Assembly: GCA_945897915.1 (NCBI GenBank)
Contig: CAMDGB010000002.1
Span: 102,430-166,429 of the forward strand
Origin: Chryseobacterium gleum
GTDB lineage: Bacteria > Bacteroidota > Bacteroidia > Flavobacteriales > Flavobacteriaceae
Direction of reading: 5' to 3'
DNA length: 64,000 nucleotides
Made by a program: the position numbers and the translations under genes. Of this stretch, positions 1-7,616 are shown one piece after another; positions within the stretch are counted from its first letter, which is position 1, and each line of letters opens with the position of its first letter. The notes beneath the pieces are model-generated. The model had not been told where the DNA came from and searched no databases. It saw only the letters and a list, made by a program, of their open reading frames with translations.

Positions 1-1
1 A

Positions 2-505
2 AAATCGACTGGGCACGAACAAAGTGCGGCTTTATTACATTATTCTGAATTGAATGAGGTGCGAATGAAACGCTTAGAAAAAACACTGAAAATAGACTTA
101 GAAGTAGAAAAAACGCTACAAAATTTAAAATTAAAACAAACTTGGCTAGTGATTTCAGAAGGTTGGTGTGGCGATGCCGCTCAGATTTTACCAATTATCA
201 AATTAATGGCTGCTGCTTCTGAAAATATAGATTTGAAATTAGTTTTTCGTGATGAAAACGAAGAATTAATGAACCTTTTTTTAACAAATGGCGCTAAATC
301 TATTCCAAAATTACTGATTTTAGATGAAAACTCTGATTTAATAAATCATTGGGGGCCGCGACCAGAAGCAGCAAAAAAATTAATTATAAATTACAAAGCT
401 AACCATGGAATTGTAGATGAAACAGCAAAAATTGCGCTACAAAAATGGTATTTAGACGATAAAGGGATTTCTACAATGAAGGAGATTGTTGGAATGAAAA
501 GTTAA
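2..505 (+). CDS. Thioredoxin family protein (5' end outside window)
   Basis: Thioredoxin-fold protein of unknown partner. The reading frame is open from the first bases of the window, and the residues encoded upstream of the first possible starts (TTG at 50, ATG at 65) look like real protein (STGHEQSAALLHYSELNEVR), so the gene is taken as 5' truncated; 167 residues are visible. The active-site region reads EGWCGDAAQ, a CxDx variant with only one cysteine instead of CxxC, followed by the cis-proline segment SIPKLLIL. From memory this matches a flavobacterial thioredoxin-like family of about 190 residues in which the second cysteine is absent, so ordinary disulfide reductase chemistry is doubtful. 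It converges with the next gene with only two bases between the stop codons. Confidence 0.8.
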   Translation, partial: KSTGHEQSAALLHYSELNEVRMKRLEKTLKIDLEVEKTLQNLKLKQTWLVISEGWCGDAAQILPIIKLMAAASENIDLKLVFRDENEELMNLFLTNGAKSIPKLLILDENSDLINHWGPRPEAAKKLIINYKANHGIVDETAKIALQKWYLDDKGISTMKEIVGMKS

Positions 506-507
506 GA

Positions 508-1035
508 TTAATCAAAAGAAAAAACACTCAAGCCTAAGCTTATTGTATTTAAAGATTGCTGATTAAATTTAAATCCATAAAAACTACTATCAATAAACAA
601 AGAAAAGTCATCATTATTTAAAAATCCTATTCTTGCTTTATAAAAATTACCTGCTAAATTACCTCTACCTAATACAAAACTTTGACCAAAACCAAACTGT
701 GTAATTAATCTTGTTTCGTCTGCTATTTTAGGTAAAATGGAAAGTTGTGCATAAATTGGAATCGAAATAAGTTTTGTATCCCAATTCAAATCTAATCCAG
801 AGTGCGATGAAATTCCAATCCAATTATGAAAAATGTACCCATAACCTAATTTTGTACCTAATCCACTTGGTTTGTACCAAGGTTTAGATCTAATTTCATC
901 TAATTCCTTATGTTCATTTAATCCAAAAGGAACAGTGATTTCAAATTGAGTAAAGTTTGAAAAATTAGATTGTTTATTCTGGGAAAATGATTGACAAAAA
1001 ACAAATAAAAAAACAATCGCCTTAAATAATTTCAT
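508..1035 (-). CDS. Hypothetical secreted or outer-membrane protein
   Basis: I do not recognise a named family. The 175-residue product begins with a clear signal peptide (MKLFKAIVFLFVFCQSFSQ). The mature part has alternating hydrophobic/polar stretches with many Gly and aromatic residues (LGTKLGYGYIF, LITQFGFGQSF) and ends in LGLSVFSFD, close to the aromatic C-terminus of outer-membrane beta-barrels. A small eight-strand barrel is therefore plausible but inferred. It is the last gene of the minus-strand ftsX-DUF3098-uppP-truB run, starting 4 bases after truB, so probably co-transcribed. Its 3' end abuts the convergent thioredoxin-like gene with no visible terminator. Confidence 0.75.
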   Translation of the reverse strand: MKLFKAIVFLFVFCQSFSQNKQSNFSNFTQFEITVPFGLNEHKELDEIRSKPWYKPSGLGTKLGYGYIFHNWIGISSHSGLDLNWDTKLISIPIYAQLSILPKIADETRLITQFGFGQSFVLGRGNLAGNFYKARIGFLNNDDFSLFIDSSFYGFKFNQQSLNTISLGLSVFSFD

Positions 1036-1039
1036 AAAA

Positions 1040-1732
1040 TTAAGATGTTAATCCTTCAATAAAAGCCTCCGGTTCCGTAGCGTTTTCCACCGAATAATCC
1101 CCGATTTTTGTTCTACGAAGAGCCGTTAAATGTCCGCCAGAATTAAGAGCCAAACCAAAATCGTAAGCGATAGAGCGAATGTACGTTCCTTTGCTGCAAA
1201 CAATTATGAAATCTATTTCGGGTAAGGCAATTCTAGTAATTTCAAATTCAGAAACCCTTACTTTCCTGGTTTTTATTTCAACTTCAATTCCTGCGCGTGC
1301 TGATTCGTACAAACGTTTTCCGTCTTTTTTAATTGCTGAAAAAACTGGTGGTTTTTGGTCAATTTCACCAATAAATTGCGGTAAGGTTCCGTAAATTAAA
1401 GCTTCTGTGATATGTTCGGTTGGAAAAGTGGCGTTAATTTCTGTTTCTAAATCGTAGGATGGTGTTGTGGCGCCAACCGTAATGGTTCCGGTATATTCTT
1501 TGGCTTGACCTTGTAATTCTTCAATTCTTTTGGTGAATTTTCCAGTGCAAATTAGCAATAAACCAGAAGCAAGAGGATCTAACGTTCCTGCATGACCAAT
1601 TTTGAATTTTTTAGGGAGTTTTAATTCCTTAATTAACCCAAATTTTAATTTATTCACGGCTTGAAAAGAAGACCATTTTAGTGGTTTATCAATTAGTAAA
1701 ATTTGCCCTTCTTGGTAGTCTTCTGCCTTCAT
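1040..1732 (-). CDS. truB: tRNA pseudouridine(55) synthase TruB
   Basis: Converts U55 in the T-loop of tRNAs to pseudouridine. The 230-residue length is that of the short bacterial form. The catalytic motif GHAGTLDPLASGLL is present, with the nucleophilic aspartate at about residue 52; the N-terminal IDKPLKWSSF segment and the later GTYIRSIAYDFG and ALRRTKIG segments are also typical of TruB. The start codon overlaps the stop codon of uppP (TAATG), suggesting translational coupling. It belongs to the envelope cluster ftsX-DUF3098-uppP-truB, an arrangement I know as conserved in Bacteroidota. Confidence 0.97.
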   Translation of the reverse strand: MKAEDYQEGQILLIDKPLKWSSFQAVNKLKFGLIKELKLPKKFKIGHAGTLDPLASGLLLICTGKFTKRIEELQGQAKEYTGTITVGATTPSYDLETEINATFPTEHITEALIYGTLPQFIGEIDQKPPVFSAIKKDGKRLYESARAGIEVEIKTRKVRVSEFEITRIALPEIDFIIVCSKGTYIRSIAYDFGLALNSGGHLTALRRTKIGDYSVENATEPEAFIEGLTS

Positions 1733-2541
1733 TATTTGTATAAATTAAAGTAAGCCAATAAAAGAATTCCAGCGATTATTCTATACCAACCCCAAGGTCT
1801 AAATCCGTATTTTTTAATAATTTCAATAAAAAACTTAATGGCTAAAACTGCTACCAAAAAGGCAACTAAATTTCCAATTATAAACATTTTGGTGTTTTCT
1901 TCTGTTTTCAGAATTAATTCGAAACCTTTTAAACCACTTTTATCATACGTTTTCAAAAACACCGAATAACAAGTAACAGCTAACATAGTTGGCACGGCTA
2001 AAAAGAAAGAAAATTCAGCAGCCGCTTGACGTGTTAGTCCTTGCTGCATACCTCCAATGATACTTGCAGCACTTCTGCTTGTGCCTGGCATCATAGCCAA
2101 ACATTGCCAAAAACCTATTGCAACCGCTTTTTTTATGGTAATATCTTCTTCTTTATGAATGGTTGGGTTTTTGAAAAATTTATCAACGAATAGTAAAATA
2201 ATTCCTCCAATAATTAGCACAATCGCAATAGGCGTTGGATGTTCTAAAACAGCTTCGATTTTATCATCAAACAATTTTCCCAAAATTAAAGCAGGAACAA
2301 CTGCACAAGCCAATTTAATAAAGAATTGCAACTTCGAAAAATCAAAAAACTTTTTCCAATACAATACAACCACCGCCAAAATGGCTCCAAATTGTATAGA
2401 AACTTGAAATAATTTTACAAATTCTTCTTTTTCAATACCGAAATAAGAACTGGCAAAAATCATATGTCCTGTAGAAGAAACCGGTAAATATTCTGTTATG
2501 CCTTCAATTATAGCGATTATAATAGCTTGTAGTAAATCCAT
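1732..2541 (-). CDS. uppP: Undecaprenyl-diphosphate phosphatase
   Basis: Integral membrane enzyme of the BacA family that dephosphorylates undecaprenyl diphosphate, recycling the lipid carrier for peptidoglycan and other envelope polymers; overexpression classically gives bacitracin resistance. The 269-residue protein carries both signature motifs: EGITEYLPVSSTGH at residues 13-26 and MPGTSRSAASIIGG near residue 152. About eight hydrophobic segments are visible, including those around ILAVVVLYW, AIVLIIGGIILLFV and the C-terminal IIAGILLLAYF. Its stop codon overlaps the truB start by one base. DUF3098 lies 23 bases upstream, consistent with one operon. Confidence 0.97.
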   Translation of the reverse strand: MDLLQAIIIAIIEGITEYLPVSSTGHMIFASSYFGIEKEEFVKLFQVSIQFGAILAVVVLYWKKFFDFSKLQFFIKLACAVVPALILGKLFDDKIEAVLEHPTPIAIVLIIGGIILLFVDKFFKNPTIHKEEDITIKKAVAIGFWQCLAMMPGTSRSAASIIGGMQQGLTRQAAAEFSFFLAVPTMLAVTCYSVFLKTYDKSGLKGFELILKTEENTKMFIIGNLVAFLVAVLAIKFFIEIIKKYGFRPWGWYRIIAGILLLAYFNLYK

Positions 2542-2564
2542 TTATTTAATGATTTGTAAGATAA

Positions 2565-2804
2565 TTACTTTTTACTCTTTACTAAAATCGAATAAATTGT
2601 AATTCCGAAACCGATTAAAACAACAGTTGGCGCCAATCTTATTCTTCTGAAACTATATACATCTTCATTGAAAACATTTGGATTTTCGTTCGCACCACCG
2701 CTCATTAAAATGAATCCTAAAGCAATCACAACTAATCCGATAATTAATATTTTATAATTGGTTGCTCCGAATAAAAATTCAGGCTTTTTTGTATTTTCTT
2801 TCAT
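2565..2804 (-). CDS. DUF3098 family small membrane protein
   Basis: 79-residue protein of the DUF3098 family, function unknown. Two transmembrane segments are visible (YKILIIGLVVIALGFILMSG and PTVVLIGFGITIYSILV) joined by a polar loop with the family-typical pattern NPNVFNEDVYSFRRIRLAP. It sits between ftsX and uppP on the same strand with short gaps (37 and 23 bases). This position is conserved in Bacteroidota as I know it, so a role accompanying the FtsEX divisome complex or lipid-carrier recycling can be guessed but is not shown by the sequence. Confidence 0.9.
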   Translation of the reverse strand: MKENTKKPEFLFGATNYKILIIGLVVIALGFILMSGGANENPNVFNEDVYSFRRIRLAPTVVLIGFGITIYSILVKSKK

Positions 2805-2841
2805 ATAAATTTTCTAAAAATGCTATTTACTTTTTACTTGA

Positions 2842-3717
2842 TTAATACAAATCGTCCGTTCTTAAATTTAAGAAACGAGTGGTTGCAAAATACGTACTCA
2901 ACCACGTAATAATAACGCCAATTAACAATACGCCAAAAGCCACAATACCAATAGAAGCGTAATCTTTTGCAATTCCTAAAGTTGGAAATAAACCATCAAT
3001 ATAAAAGGCTAAAAACACCAAACCAATAATAGCTAAAACAGCACCAATTATTCCTAACAAAATACTAGTTTTAATAAATGGCTTTCTGATAAATGTTTTT
3101 GTAGCGCCAACCATTTGCATGGTTTTAATAGTAAATCGATGTGAGTAAACCGACAAACGAATAGAACCATTAATTAATAACATGGCAACAAAAGTTAAAA
3201 CGGAACTTATAATTAAAATCCAAAAACTAATTTCAGATACATTTTCGTTTACCAATTCTACTAATTCTTTATCGTAAATAATGTCAGAAATATTGCCATT
3301 TCTTTTAAAATTATTTTCAATTTTTTTAATTTCTTCTTTGGTTACATAATTACTTTTTAAATGAATATCAAAAGAATTTTGTAGTGGATTGAATCCTAAA
3401 AATTCCATGAAATCCTTACCAACTATGTCTGGGTTGTTTTTAGCAGCTTCTGCTTTTGTAACAAAATCATACGATTTAATAAATTTTGAATTTTTCAATT
3501 CCGTATCAAAAGCATTTAGAATCGTATCATTCGCTTCGTCTTTAAAATATACACTCATTGGAATGTTTTCTTTAAAATCGTTCGAAATTTTTTCAGAATT
3601 AATTACAAACAATCCTAAAGCTCCTAATAAAAAAAGTACTAAAAAAATACTAAAAACTACTGAAAAATAAGAAGAAATTAATCTTCTACGTTGATATTGC
3701 TCAAATGATTGTGCCAT
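2842..3717 (-). CDS. ftsX: Cell division protein FtsX
   Basis: Permease-like subunit of the FtsEX complex, which couples cytoplasmic FtsE ATP hydrolysis to activation of periplasmic peptidoglycan hydrolases at the septum. The 291-residue protein has the FtsX layout: a cytoplasmic N-terminus (SFEQYQRRRLISSYFS), a first membrane helix at about 20-38, a periplasmic domain of about 130 residues, and three C-terminal membrane helices from about residue 165 that include the segment MQMVGATKTFIRKPF. No ftsE is next to it, as is usual in this phylum. It is first in the minus-strand cluster and divergent from leuS across a 157-base gap; only a one-mismatch promoter box (TATTTTTA) is visible in that gap on its strand. 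Confidence 0.95.
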   Translation of the reverse strand: MAQSFEQYQRRRLISSYFSVVFSIFLVLFLLGALGLFVINSEKISNDFKENIPMSVYFKDEANDTILNAFDTELKNSKFIKSYDFVTKAEAAKNNPDIVGKDFMEFLGFNPLQNSFDIHLKSNYVTKEEIKKIENNFKRNGNISDIIYDKELVELVNENVSEISFWILIISSVLTFVAMLLINGSIRLSVYSHRFTIKTMQMVGATKTFIRKPFIKTSILLGIIGAVLAIIGLVFLAFYIDGLFPTLGIAKDYASIGIVAFGVLLIGVIITWLSTYFATTRFLNLRTDDLY

Positions 3718-3806
3718 AAGTTTACTAATTATGCTGTAAAAATAGTAAAGAAATTTTGTTTACACAGAATATAACAACAAAGTTTTAACATTAGTATATA
3801 AAAATG

Positions 3807-3814
3807 TAAATTTG
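3807..3814 (+). promoter_or_regulatory. -7 promoter box of leuS
   Basis: TAAATTTG fits the Bacteroidota box TAnnTTTG. It lies 60 bases before the leuS ATG in the ftsX-leuS divergent gap. I see no convincing upstream TTG element at 17-23 bases. Confidence 0.5.
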
Positions 3815-3874
3815 TGCCTTATTTTTCGGTTAAAAAGATAATGTAAATCAGAAAACAGACTTTAGAAAATAGAA

Positions 3875-6751
3875 ATGAAATATTTCCACGAAAAAATAGA
3901 AGCTAAATGGCAACACTATTGGGCAAAAAACCAAACGTTTAAAGCCCAAGAACCGAATGCCCAAAACCCTTTACCTAAATACTATGTATTAGACATGTTT
4001 CCTTACCCATCGGGAGCAGGTTTGCACGTGGGGCATCCGTTAGGTTACATTGCTTCTGATATTGTGGCGCGTTATAAAAGACATCAAGGTTTTAATGTAT
4101 TGCATCCGCAAGGCTACGATTCATTTGGTTTACCGGCTGAACAATATGCGATTCAAACGGGGCAACATCCCGCTGATACTACTCGCATGAATATTGAAGG
4201 TGGAAGCGATAAATCGGGAAATACAATTCAAGGATACAGAAATCAGTTGGACAGAATTGGGTTTTCTTTCGATTGGAGCAGAGAAGTTCGTACATCAAAC
4301 CCAGATTATTACAAACATACACAATGGATTTTTATTCAATTATTTGAATCTTGGTACAATAAAACGACCGATAAAGCAGAAAGCATTTGCACATTAATGC
4401 AAGAATTTGGAAAAAACGGAAACACGCAATTAAATGCCGTTTGTGATGAAAATATCGTGCCGTTTTCTGCTTCAGAATGGAATGCTTTTTCATCAGAACA
4501 ACAACAAAAAATACTCTTACAATATAGATTAACTTATTTAGCGGAAACCGAAGTCAATTGGTGTGCCGCTTTAGGAACCGTTTTAGCCAATGACGAAATT
4601 GTAAACGGCGTTTCAGAACGTGGTGGGCATCAAGTGGTTCGCAAGAAAATGACACAATGGAGTATGCGAATTTCAGCTTACGCAGAAAGATTATTAAATG
4701 GATTAAACCATATCGATTGGAGTGAATCTATCAAAGAATCGCAACGAAATTGGATTGGGAAATCAGTTGGAGCTACAGTTAAGTTTCAAGTTTCAGGTTC
4801 TAAGTTTCAAGTTGAAGTGTTTACGACTCGACCTGATACGATTTTTGGTGTGACGTTTATGACATTGGCACCTGAACACGAATTGGTGTCACAAATTACC
4901 ACTCCAGAACAAAAAGCTGCAGTTGAAACTTATGTGGAAGCCACAGCAAAACGTTCCGAAAGAGAAAGAATGGCAGATGTAAAAACCATTTCAGGTGTAT
5001 TTTCTGGAGCGTATGCCGAACATCCTTTCACAAAAGAACCGATTCCAGTTTGGATTGGCGATTACGTTTTAGCAGGTTATGGAACGGGTGCTGTTATGGC
5101 CGTTCCTTGTGGTGATGAACGTGATTATGCTTTCGCGAATTTCTTCAAAGGAACGCACGGAATGCCAGAAATACAAAATATTTTCAACCAAGATATCTCA
5201 GAAGCCGCTTACGGAGAAAAAGGTGGATTCGAATTGGTAAATTCTGATTTCTTAAACGGATTAGATTACAAAAATGGAACAAAAAAAGCAATCGAAGCTT
5301 TAGAAAAAACAGGTGCAGGAAATGCCAAAGTAAATTATCGTTTACGTGATGCCGTTTTCTCTCGCCAACGTTATTGGGGCGAACCTTTCCCAGTTTATTA
5401 TGTGAATGGATTGCCACAAATGATTGACAAAAAACACTTGCCAATTGTATTACCAGAAGTAGAAAAGTATTTACCTACCGAAGACGGGCAACCACCTTTA
5501 GGAAACGCAACGGTTTGGGCTTGGGACGTTGAAAAGTCGGAAGTTGTGAGTTGTGAGTTGATAGACAATGTCAATGTGTATCCTTTGGAATTGAACACTA
5601 TGCCAGGTTGGGCAGGTTCTTCTTGGTATTGGATGCGATACATGGATGCACAGAACACAGAAGAGTTTGCAGACGCAGATGCACTTAAATATTGGGAAAG
5701 CGTCGATTTATACATTGGAGGAAGCGAGCACGCTACGGGACATTTATTATACTCGCGTTTTTGGAATAAATTTTTAAAAGATAGAGGTTATGCACCTACT
5801 GAAGAACCATTCAAAAAACTGATCAATCAGGGAATGATTTTGGGGATGAGTGCTTTTGTGTATAGAAGTGAAGACTCTAAAACCTTTTTTTCAAAAGGAT
5901 TAATTCAAGGTAAAAATGTAAATCCCATTCACGTCGATTTATCTTGTATCAATGATATTACGAACGAATTAAATATAGAAAAATTCAAAGCACATCCGTT
6001 ATATAATGATTATGCAGATGCCGAATTCATTTTAGAAGACGGCAAATACATCGTAGGTCGAGAAGTAGAAAAAATGTCGAAATCAAAGTATAATGTGGTT
6101 TCACCAGATGATATTTGTGAAGAATACGGTGCCGATACGCTGCGTTTATACGAAATGTTTCTTGGGCCTTTAGAGCAATCTAAACCTTGGAATACAGCAG
6201 GAATTACTGGTGTTTCTGGTTTCTTAAAAAAATTATGGCGTTTGTATTTTGATGATAATGGTTCGGTTATAATAAACGACGAACCTACGGCAGAAATGTA
6301 CAAATCGTTACATAAAACCATTAAAAAAGTAACGGAAGACATTGAGAATTTCTCCTTCAACACATCAGTTTCTCAATTTATGATTTGCGTGAACGAATTA
6401 CAACAATTAAAATGTAATCATAGAGCTGTTTTAGAACCTTTAGCGCTTTTAGTTTCGCCTTACGCGCCTCATATTGCTGAAGAATTATGGAGTGCTTTAG
6501 GTCACGAAGGTTCGATTGCAACAGTTGCTTTTCCAAAATTTGAAGAAAAATATTTAGTAGAATCTGAAAAAGAATATCCAGTTTCATTCAATGGAAAAAT
6601 GCGATTTACGATTAAATTACCATTAGATTTAACAGCCGCTCAAATTGAAGAAATCGTAATGGCAGATTTAAGAACTCAAGCACAATTAAAAGGAAGAACG
6701 CCTAATAAAGTGATTATTGTTCCAGGGAAGATAATTAATTTGGTTGGGTAG
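3875..6751 (+). CDS. leuS: Leucyl-tRNA synthetase
   Basis: Class I synthetase charging tRNA-Leu. The 958-residue protein has the HIGH-type motif in PYPSGAGLHVGHP (residues 44-56), the CP1 editing domain with the threonine-rich TTRPDTIFGVTF segment, the WAGSSWYWMRYMD segment, KMSKS at 733-737 and an anticodon-binding C-terminal region. It is longer than the roughly 860-residue E. coli enzyme because of lineage-typical insertions, for example a cysteine-containing stretch near residues 165-200 and another just before KMSKS. At the entry to the editing domain the coding DNA contains a short direct repeat reading VKFQVSGSKFQVEV (see findings). It has its own promoter box and is followed by a strong hairpin. 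Confidence 0.98.
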   Translation: MKYFHEKIEAKWQHYWAKNQTFKAQEPNAQNPLPKYYVLDMFPYPSGAGLHVGHPLGYIASDIVARYKRHQGFNVLHPQGYDSFGLPAEQYAIQTGQHPADTTRMNIEGGSDKSGNTIQGYRNQLDRIGFSFDWSREVRTSNPDYYKHTQWIFIQLFESWYNKTTDKAESICTLMQEFGKNGNTQLNAVCDENIVPFSASEWNAFSSEQQQKILLQYRLTYLAETEVNWCAALGTVLANDEIVNGVSERGGHQVVRKKMTQWSMRISAYAERLLNGLNHIDWSESIKESQRNWIGKSVGATVKFQVSGSKFQVEVFTTRPDTIFGVTFMTLAPEHELVSQITTPEQKAAVETYVEATAKRSERERMADVKTISGVFSGAYAEHPFTKEPIPVWIGDYVLAGYGTGAVMAVPCGDERDYAFANFFKGTHGMPEIQNIFNQDISEAAYGEKGGFELVNSDFLNGLDYKNGTKKAIEALEKTGAGNAKVNYRLRDAVFSRQRYWGEPFPVYYVNGLPQMIDKKHLPIVLPEVEKYLPTEDGQPPLGNATVWAWDVEKSEVVSCELIDNVNVYPLELNTMPGWAGSSWYWMRYMDAQNTEEFADADALKYWESVDLYIGGSEHATGHLLYSRFWNKFLKDRGYAPTEEPFKKLINQGMILGMSAFVYRSEDSKTFFSKGLIQGKNVNPIHVDLSCINDITNELNIEKFKAHPLYNDYADAEFILEDGKYIVGREVEKMSKSKYNVVSPDDICEEYGADTLRLYEMFLGPLEQSKPWNTAGITGVSGFLKKLWRLYFDDNGSVIINDEPTAEMYKSLHKTIKKVTEDIENFSFNTSVSQFMICVNELQQLKCNHRAVLEPLALLVSPYAPHIAEELWSALGHEGSIATVAFPKFEEKYLVESEKEYPVSFNGKMRFTIKLPLDLTAAQIEEIVMADLRTQAQLKGRTPNKVIIVPGKIINLVG

Positions 6752-6765
6752 GTTTTGTGCTTTTT

Positions 6766-6792
6766 AAAACAATGTCAGATTGACATTGTTTT
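6766..6792 (+). terminator. Terminator hairpin after leuS
   Basis: Perfect 12-base inverted repeat (AAAACAATGTCA / TGACATTGTTTT) with a 3-base loop, 14 bases after the leuS stop. The T-run is built into the right arm and is short, so efficiency is uncertain. Confidence 0.7.
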
Positions 6793-6850
6793 AATTTGGC
6801 TCAAAATTTGATATATTTTAAGTAACTTTAAATTTTTAAAATTAAAAACT

Positions 6851-7552
6851 ATGTTTGATTTACCTTACATGATTATTATTGGAGTAATCGCACTTTTTAG
6901 TTGGTTAGTGAGCTCTCGTTTAAAAAGCAAATTTGCACATTATTCAAAACTTACCTTAAGAAACGGCATGTCTGGTGCTGAAATTGCAGAAAAAATGCTT
7001 GCTGATCACGGAATTAGTGATGTAAAAGTCATTTCTACACCTGGAAGATTAACAGACCATTACAATCCAACAGATAAAACAGTGAATTTATCAGAAGCCG
7101 TATATAATCAGCGAAATGCAGCTGCAGCAGCTGTAGCCGCTCATGAAGTTGGGCATGCTGTACAACACGCACAAGCCTACGAATGGCTAACGATGCGTTC
7201 TAAAATGGTACCAATGGTTAATGTGTCGTCAAGTATGTCGCAATGGTTAATTATGGGTGGAATTATTTTAGGATTCGCTTCAAAATCTGGCATTGGATTT
7301 TATGTGGCTGTTGCTGGTTTGGCTTTAATGGCTGTAGCAACGGCATTTAGTTTTATTACTTTACCTGTTGAATATGATGCAAGTAACCGTGCTTTAGCTT
7401 GGTTGAAAAACAAAAACATGTTAGGTCAAGAAGAATATGCTGGCGCTGAAGATTCTTTAAAATGGGCTGCCAGAACGTATTTAGTTGCCGCATTAGGTGC
7501 GTTAGCTTCTTTATTATATTGGGCTTATAGAATATTAGGATCTAGAGATTAA
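6851..7552 (+). CDS. Membrane zinc metallopeptidase (YugP-like)
   Basis: 233-residue membrane protein of the bacterial Zn-peptidase family typified by B. subtilis YugP. The zinc-binding motif HEVGH is at residues 98-102 within AAHEVGHAVQHA, preceded by an N-terminal helix (MIIIGVIALFSWLVSS) and followed by hydrophobic segments near WLIMGGIILGFASKSGIGFYVAVAGLALMAV (about 135-170) and at the C-terminus. The segment LPVEYDASNRALAWL is the family region expected to give the third ligand. Substrate unknown. It stands alone between terminators, 99 bases after leuS, and converges with the saccharopine-dehydrogenase-like gene. Confidence 0.88.
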   Translation: MFDLPYMIIIGVIALFSWLVSSRLKSKFAHYSKLTLRNGMSGAEIAEKMLADHGISDVKVISTPGRLTDHYNPTDKTVNLSEAVYNQRNAAAAAVAAHEVGHAVQHAQAYEWLTMRSKMVPMVNVSSSMSQWLIMGGIILGFASKSGIGFYVAVAGLALMAVATAFSFITLPVEYDASNRALAWLKNKNMLGQEEYAGAEDSLKWAARTYLVAALGALASLLYWAYRILGSRD

Positions 7553-7573
7553 TTCTTTAAAACCTAAAATAGT

Positions 7574-7614
7574 AAATCCAAATTTCGAAACAATTTCGGA
7601 ATTTGGATTTTTTT
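7574..7614. terminator. Bidirectional terminator
   Basis: Arms AAATCCAAATT / AATTTGGATTT around a 15-base loop, with a T-run on the plus side and an A-rich flank for the minus side. It separates the Zn-peptidase gene from the convergent saccharopine-dehydrogenase-like gene. Confidence 0.8.
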
Positions 7615-7616
7615 AT

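Noticed and set aside
5184..5715. Open frames on the minus strand inside leuS (86 and 105 residues)
   Set aside because: They lie wholly inside a well-conserved essential gene, have no promoter or family resemblance, and have shadow-type composition.
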